A stretch of DNA of 9,335 nt, from NCBI GenBank assembly GCA_964613425.1, contig CAZTHC010000043.1:1-9335 (forward strand). Direction: 5' to 3'. Under the pieces are notes generated by a model. That model was not told the DNA's origin and did no database searches. It saw nothing but the letters and a program-made list of their open reading frames with translations. The translations under genes and the position numbers were made by a program. This document shows positions 5,926-9,335 of this stretch, piece after piece. This DNA comes from CAZTHC01 sp964613425. GTDB lineage: Bacteria; Bacillota; Clostridia; TANB77; CAG-508. The first letter of the stretch is position 1; the number at the start of each line of letters is the position of its first letter.

Positions 5926-6312
5926 TTATCTTATAAAATTAAAAGATTCCGTTATAGAATTATAACGAACTTCATATGTTATTGTAATACCATATTTTTG
6001 TAATATGCTATCATATATTGCTGGGCTAGTATTAGTCCTTATGCAATTTATTTCTTGCATTTTTGTATCAATTGCGTGTGTCATTTCCATGGCAATTCTT
6101 TGTTTTGCATTCCAACAAGTTACAGACATTTGAAATGTTGAAAGTATGGGAAATGCATTTTCAGTTTTATTTACAGATTTTAACGGTGTATGTAATTCTA
6201 CACATGGAAACTGACTTTCTGTTGTTGGATTAGTTAATACCGTTGTATAGTTCAATTCATTTATTTTATTGTAAATTAAATCACTAAAATCTTTTATATC
6301 ATAATCATTCAT
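5926..6312 (-). CDS. Tail terminator / tail completion protein
   Basis: 128 residues from ATG 6312 (MNDYDIKDFSDLIY). An in-frame ATG at 6318 exists, but AAAGAGG is only 1 nt from it and 7 nt from ATG 6312. The latter also overlaps the previous stop as ATGA, typical of coupled translation. Features seen: an N-terminal helix, 'TTESQFPCVELHTPL' (residues 30-44), a strand FQMSVTCWNAKQRIAMEM and a final beta strand ITITYEVRYNSITESFNFI. The size and alpha/beta pattern, and the position just before the tube protein, match the ring-forming terminator proteins (lambda gpU, SPP1 gp17 class) that stop tube growth and join the tail to the head. Function is inferred from position and size. Confidence 0.7.
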   Translation of the reverse strand: MNDYDIKDFSDLIYNKINELNYTTVLTNPTTESQFPCVELHTPLKSVNKTENAFPILSTFQMSVTCWNAKQRIAMEMTHAIDTKMQEINCIRTNTSPAIYDSILQKYGITITYEVRYNSITESFNFIR

Positions 6313-6848
6313 TTGCATACCTCTTTAAACATTTCATTTATTCTTTTTTCTATTATTTTTTCATTTTCGTTCCTTGTTGTAAACTCTGCATCAGTCATAA
6401 AATGATTTGCTTTACTTCCCACAGCCAAATAAAATTGTTGTTCATTTATAGTAACAATCGGAAAGTTTAAGCTTCGTCCAACTTTTGCTACTGGAATGTA
6501 CCATTCTGTATATCCACTTTCTATAAAATGCTTTGTTTTTCCAACATGCTCTTGTTCTGCATATTGACCTGTTCCAAAATATTCAAACCACAAATACGAT
6601 TGCCCATTATCCGTAGCAAATTTAGAAGGTTCTGCATAAACCCTTCCTTTTACTATCTGTGTAGACATGTCTACCATTTCAACTATTATTCCATCTTCTT
6701 TATGCCCTTTTTCTAAACGCACAGCAGTTACTTGTATGTTTTTCAATATATCTTCTATACTTTCTGCCATCAAATTTGGAATTCTTTTAATTATCGTATC
6801 TACCTTTTTAAAATTGTTTTTAATTTTAAACTTACAACTCATTTTCAT
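6309..6848 (-). CDS. HK97 gp10-like minor head-tail protein
   Basis: 179 residues from ATG 6848, overlapping the previous stop by ATGA, with GGAG 8 nt upstream. The N-terminal half is helical (VDTIIKRIPNLMAESIEDIL). The mid-region carries YLWFEYFGTGQYAEQEHVG (about 86-104), matching the 'a..vEfGtg...' core by which the HK97 gp10 / phage_HK97_TLTM-type family is usually recognised. It continues with 'ESGYTEWYIPVAK' and 'KANHFMTDAEFTTRNENEKI', close to the usual 'p.pF..pA......i...i...i' C-terminal helix. In related phages this gene always lies between the closure protein and the tail terminator, and the product takes part in head-tail joining. No oddity in length. Confidence 0.8.
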   Translation of the reverse strand: MKMSCKFKIKNNFKKVDTIIKRIPNLMAESIEDILKNIQVTAVRLEKGHKEDGIIVEMVDMSTQIVKGRVYAEPSKFATDNGQSYLWFEYFGTGQYAEQEHVGKTKHFIESGYTEWYIPVAKVGRSLNFPIVTINEQQFYLAVGSKANHFMTDAEFTTRNENEKIIEKRINEMFKEVCK

Positions 6849-7171
6849 TGAAGTTTCTCCATTCTATATGTATAAGTGCTTCCAATTTTATTATAGTCTA
6901 TTATTTTGTACTCTGGAGTAAAATTAGCAACTAAGGATATATTAGTAAAAGATATTCCATCGCCTTTGTTAATGGAATAATCTTTATCTGTTCTACCTTT
7001 GTAAATACTATAATCCACTTCTCCTGTGCTTTTTCTGTCTAATTCATCGATGTCTTGTTGTATATTAAGCCACGCAATTCCTTGATATGCCCACACTTTA
7101 CTTATTTCTCCGTGATTGTTAATTTCAGTGTAACTACTTATATATACTTTTACTAAATCTCGCAATAGCAT
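6845..7171 (-). CDS. Head closure / head-tail adaptor protein (SPP1 gp16-like)
   Basis: 108 residues from ATG 7171, which overlaps the preceding stop as TAATG. The RBS AGGAGG is inside the preceding gene, 8 nt before. The sequence MLLRDLVKVYISSYTEINNH, then 'WAYQGIAWLNIQQDIDELD' and 'GDGISFTNI', and a beta-rich C-terminus ending TYTYRMEKLQ fit the small beta-barrel closure proteins (SPP1 gp16 / HK97 gp7-8 region) that seal the portal channel and receive the tail. The typical family layout 'a.W..i......' around residues 33-39 is visible. Identification rests on size, fold pattern and place in the operon. Confidence 0.7.
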   Translation of the reverse strand: MLLRDLVKVYISSYTEINNHGEISKVWAYQGIAWLNIQQDIDELDRKSTGEVDYSIYKGRTDKDYSINKGDGISFTNISLVANFTPEYKIIDYNKIGSTYTYRMEKLQ

Positions 7172-7479
7172 TACTTAAACCTCCTCAAGCCGTTTTTTAT
7201 AATGTCATTTCTTAACTTGTCTTCAATATCTATAAATGAATTAGACTGGTTTCCTTCTGCTTTAGAACTCAGTCCTTCTGCTCCTCTTGCCAAATATTCA
7301 GAAATTGTTGCCTTTTTTGCATATGGAAATAGCTTCGTATCTGTAGTTGGTCTTCCTGAAATATCAGAGGCAATAGATTTAAATTCCTCGAGTATTTCGG
7401 TTAAGACCACATTATCATTATTTTTATAATTAGCTCCTAAATCAGCTATAATTTTATCTATCTCGCTAACTTCTGGCAT
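7171..7479 (-). CDS. Head-tail connector protein (gp6/gp15-like)
   Basis: 102 residues from ATG 7479, preceded by AAGGAGGTAATAGAAAA. Entirely helical: EIDKIIADLGANY, then 'LTEILEEFKSIASDIS', then 'YAKKATISEYLARGAEGLSSKAEGNQSNSF', then EDKLRNDIIKNGLRRFK. The segment 'i.eYl.RGaEGl.s..EG....f.di...l..dI...g' is a hallmark I associate with the small connector proteins that dock on the portal (HK97 gp6, SPP1 gp15 class). It starts 23 nt after the capsid gene stop and is coupled to the closure gene. Its role is to extend the portal ring after DNA packaging. Confidence 0.75.
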   Translation of the reverse strand: MPEVSEIDKIIADLGANYKNNDNVVLTEILEEFKSIASDISGRPTTDTKLFPYAKKATISEYLARGAEGLSSKAEGNQSNSFIDIEDKLRNDIIKNGLRRFK

Positions 7480-7502
7480 TTTTCTATTACCTCCTTATTT
7501 TT

Positions 7503-8339
7503 TTAAACTGAACCAGCTGGTTTTTTACTTGAATAAATTGCTTTTACTTTGTTTGTTCTTACAAATGCTGTATAGTAAATTCTTCCTTCAACCAAACTTC
7601 CTGAAACTCCTGGTGCATCTTTGTGTATCTTATATTCTGCTAACTTAATTGCTTGTGTTGTTGCAACTGGATGAGCTAAAATAAAGTTTTGATTTGCTGG
7701 TAATAATGTTGATGGTACTTTTTGGATTATTGCACCATCCATATTTGCTACTATACCTTTAATTCTCATATCTTGGCCTATTTCAGTCTCTAAAACTGCT
7801 GTTTTATCTTTCTTTAGGCATGAATAAAATGAAGGTGTACATGTTACAACTCTTCCATCTGCTGGAACTTTATTTTCATCTAATACTTCATTTCCATCAA
7901 CAATTGAATCATATGCATTGTCTTTTGTTATTGACTCAGTTTTTGTAGTTCCTGCATTATCTGACATTTTCTTATATGTGTATGTGTCAATTTCTGGGAT
8001 AACAACTTCTTTTAGTTGTCTTGCTAATGCTTTACCTGCGTTCATTGCTCCTATTGTTTCATCTTCATCTTCTTTATCAATTGCAAATGTGAAGCTTCTG
8101 TCTTTTTCCATTGATACTTCTTGAGTTTCGTTGTCTAAATCATTTACAGTTCCATATCTTGCTGTTCCTTGAGTATTTCTTCCATAATCATTCATTGGTG
8201 CAGTTCCTACTGAATAAATTTTAATAGAGTGTGCTCCAATAAAATCATAGTCTTTATTTGTTACAATTCCTGTTTTACTCTCAGATGTAAACTTTTCGTC
8301 TACTTTATCTGAAAATTTTGTTGCTAAATTTATAGCCAT
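7503..8339 (-). CDS. Major capsid protein
   Basis: 278 residues from ATG 8339 (MAINLATKFSDKVDEKF), with AAAGGATGATTTAAG as RBS. The region around 35-60 (AHSIKIYSVGTAPMNDYGR) is followed by 'TARYGT..DLDNETQEVSMEKDRSFTFAIDKEDEDET', then a long helix 'NAGKALARQLKEVVIPEIDTYTYKKM', like the E-loop and spine helix of HK97-fold coat proteins. The C-terminal half has 'VTCTPSFYSCLKKDK' and 'GAIIQKVPSTLLP..QNFILAHPVATTQAIKL', typical of the A-domain. It follows directly after a scaffold gene and has no N-terminal delta-domain or protease gene beside it, so assembly on a separate scaffold (SPP1/P22 manner) is likely. Fold assignment is from pattern and context. Expression is expected to be the highest of the operon. 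Confidence 0.88.
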   Translation of the reverse strand: MAINLATKFSDKVDEKFTSESKTGIVTNKDYDFIGAHSIKIYSVGTAPMNDYGRNTQGTARYGTVNDLDNETQEVSMEKDRSFTFAIDKEDEDETIGAMNAGKALARQLKEVVIPEIDTYTYKKMSDNAGTTKTESITKDNAYDSIVDGNEVLDENKVPADGRVVTCTPSFYSCLKKDKTAVLETEIGQDMRIKGIVANMDGAIIQKVPSTLLPANQNFILAHPVATTQAIKLAEYKIHKDAPGVSGSLVEGRIYYTAFVRTNKVKAIYSSKKPAGSV

Positions 8340-8359
8340 CTTAAATCATCCTTTCTTTT

Positions 8360-8914
8360 TTAAACAGTGTCAAACCCTTGTAAATATGGGTCTTTTTCTT
8401 CAACGCCTGTTGTTTGTTTTTGTGTTGGTGTTTTTTGTTTTACAGCATTATTAATATAAGTTTCTCTGTCCTTATTTCTTAGCTGTTCAATAGTTTCTAT
8501 TGCAGATTTTACTTGTTCTGCTGTCATACTCTCAAAATTGAATAAATTCAGATAAGAAATTGGTATTTCTTTTTGACTAGCTATATTAATAGCTTCATCT
8601 TTTAAAGTCCTAGCATTTTCTTTCTTTTTAAGTTCTGCTATTTCTTTTTCATACTTTTCTTTTTCGTACTTTGTTTTTTCTTCTTTATCCATTTTTGCAA
8701 GTTTCTCTGCTTCAGCCATTTTGGTTTTACTATCTTCATCCCATTTTGTCTTTGCAGTTTGTAGTGACTGAGCTATTTTCTTGTCAAAAGCACTTTGATA
8801 ATCTTTATTTTCTTCTAACAACTCGTCAAAACTTTTCTTTGTTTCTGTTGCTTTATTAGCCCCAGTAGTATCTGTTGTTGCTTCTGCCCCAACATTTTTG
8901 TTTTCTTCTTCCAT
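8360..8914 (-). CDS. Capsid scaffolding protein (DUF4355/gp20-like)
   Basis: 184 residues from ATG 8914 (MEEENKNVGAEATTDTTGAN). The frame is open to an ATG at 8941, but AGGAG at 8925-8921 with a 6-nt spacer picks 8914. Acidic, disordered N-terminus; then a long charged coiled coil from about residue 40 to 105 (rich in KTK, EKEK and ELKKK); then a short globular part 'ASQKEIPISYLNLFNFESMTAEQ' and a Gln/Thr-rich linker; and a C-terminal tail ending DPYLQGFDTV. This arrangement and the place directly before the capsid gene are those of DUF4355 / phage minor structural GP20-type scaffolds. It would sit inside the procapsid and leave before DNA packaging. First gene after a terminator, so probably the first gene of a transcription unit, though no convincing promoter was found. 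Confidence 0.85.
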   Translation of the reverse strand: MEEENKNVGAEATTDTTGANKATETKKSFDELLEENKDYQSAFDKKIAQSLQTAKTKWDEDSKTKMAEAEKLAKMDKEEKTKYEKEKYEKEIAELKKKENARTLKDEAINIASQKEIPISYLNLFNFESMTAEQVKSAIETIEQLRNKDRETYINNAVKQKTPTQKQTTGVEEKDPYLQGFDTV

Positions 8915-9009
8915 TTTAATCTCCTGTCCCAATATGTTCATTTAAGCCCACATTGTTACTATTAATATTTCGTTTGTTTTATTTAGCCTAACTACGATAA
9001 AACGGCAAC

Positions 9010-9035
9010 AAAAAAAGACATATATATATGTCTTT
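9010..9035 (-). terminator. Hairpin terminator between tRNA-like region and scaffold
   Basis: AAAGACATA (9014-9022) pairs with TATGTCTTT (9027-9035) around TATA; the whole 22-nt is a perfect palindrome. On the minus strand the stem runs into seven T in a row (9016-9010), fitting a Rho-independent terminator for transcripts coming from upstream. The stem is AT-rich, so strength is uncertain. It separates the tRNA-like region from the structural operon. Confidence 0.65.
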
Positions 9036-9075
9036 AATTTATAATTGTAAAATTTTAATAACTTATCTATTTTTT

Positions 9076-9241
9076 TATGCAGGTTAGGATTTGCACCTAA
9101 CATAGAAAGCCAGCGTACTTTCCTACACCACTTCTGATATACTTTTGTATATAGGAACGATTATCCTTCTCGGTTAAAACTGTATTTTATTTGACTCTGC
9201 ACATAGTACAACTTAGCGTCTACCTATTCCGCCACTGCATA
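9076..9241 (-). ncRNA. tRNA-like region with Leu-type D-arm; degenerate, interrupted or tandem tRNA
   Basis: The minus strand begins TATGCAG, then GTGGCGGAATAGGTAGACGC overlapping by its first base: stem GCG/CGC with GG and AGA in the loop, almost identical to D-arms of bacterial tRNA-Leu. The other end has a T-arm-like hairpin GTTAGG/CCTAAC with a 7-nt loop TGCAAAT (canonical TTCAAAT with one change), then CTGCATA, the exact complement of TATGCAG. The ends therefore close as an acceptor stem, but the span is 166 nt and I find no normal anticodon arm. A second D-arm-like stretch (AAGTGGTGTAGG...TACGC, about 9131-9111) and a pairing of TATGCAG with CTATATA (9154-9148; six of seven pairs) would also allow two tandem genes of about 94 and 70 nt. 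No CCA is encoded. Covariance search needed for a call. Confidence 0.4.
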
Positions 9242-9279
9242 TTCTTATTCTTTATTTTTACCTAATATTGCTAAAATAA

Positions 9280-9333
9280 TTATTGTTCTTCTCCTAAAAC
9301 ATTTCCGTTTTTAAAGTCTTTACTTGAATAGTT
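9280..9333 (-). CDS. Possible C-terminal stub of the gene upstream of scaffold
   Basis: From the right edge a minus-strand frame reads NYSSKDFKNGNVLGEEQ and stops at TAA 9282-9280. Codon choice is like the neighbouring genes. In this type of operon a portal or minor head protein would be expected here, but 17 residues cannot show it. A competing frame (LTIQVKTLKTEMF then stop) is equally short, so the frame choice is tentative. Confidence 0.35.
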   Translation of the reverse strand, partial: NYSSKDFKNGNVLGEEQ

Positions 9334-9335
9334 AG

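Larger units (their letters stand above)
8915..9279. other. 365-bp non-coding stretch upstream of the scaffold gene
   Basis: No reading frame with an RBS is seen on either strand. It holds the tRNA-like region (9076-9241) and the terminator (9010-9035). A weak promoter-like pair on the minus strand, TTGCCG (9009-9004 area) with TAAATA 17 nt on, could start scaffold transcription, but only three of six -10 bases match, so I do not list it as a promoter. Confidence 0.6.

Noticed and set aside
8915..8941. Upstream ATG 8941 as start of the scaffold gene
   Set aside because: No RBS before it, whereas AGGAG sits 6 nt before ATG 8914.
9111..9131. tRNA-Arg(UCU) anticodon arm CTGGC-TTTCTAT-GTTAG in the tRNA-like region
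   Set aside because: The stem needs two G-T pairs and its 3' strand is the same GTTAG that forms the better T-arm hairpin, so both cannot exist in one tRNA.

Overview
The window is AT-rich DNA (visibly about 70% A+T) with strong AGGAGG-type ribosome binding sites and A/T-ending codons. This points to a low-GC Firmicute of the Clostridia type. The content is the head-to-tail morphogenesis block of a siphovirus, either a free phage or a prophage. All supported genes lie on the minus strand, so transcription runs from high to low coordinates. No terminase, portal, integrase or lysis gene is visible. The host assignment is inference from composition and gene style.

Layout in transcription order: a possible C-terminal stub of an upstream gene (9333-9280); a 166-nt tRNA-like region (9241-9076); a hairpin terminator (9035-9010); scaffold (8914-8360); major capsid protein (8339-7503); head-tail connector (7479-7171); head closure/adaptor (7171-6845); HK97 gp10-like protein (6848-6309); tail terminator/completion protein (6312-5926); major tail protein (5908-5459); a hairpin (5444-5422); the tail assembly chaperone pair (5399-4950 and, in the -1 frame, to 4588); an inserted cassette (about 4578-3849); tape measure (3828-1255); a small tail protein (1242-820); and the N-terminal part of a tail hub/tip protein that runs off the left edge (820-1). 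The order matches the SPP1/HK97-like scheme. Many neighbours are coupled by TAATG or ATGA overlaps.

How the genes work together: the scaffold directs capsid protein assembly. The connector, closure and gp10-like proteins finish the portal vertex. The terminator protein caps the tail tube. Tube subunits polymerise around the tape measure, which is kept soluble by the chaperones, starting from the hub.

The most interesting part is the cassette between the chaperone and tape-measure genes. It has its own extended -10 promoter overlapping a palindrome, a strong RBS, a membrane-anchored coiled-coil reading frame interrupted by a 100-N assembly gap, and its own terminator. This is the architecture of a phage 'moron', possibly a lysogenic-conversion or superinfection-exclusion gene. 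Other points worth checking are a tape measure that seems to start at ATT (or carries an indel at its start), a chaperone frameshift with a UUUUUUC heptamer and a long dual-coding overlap, and the odd tRNA-like sequence.
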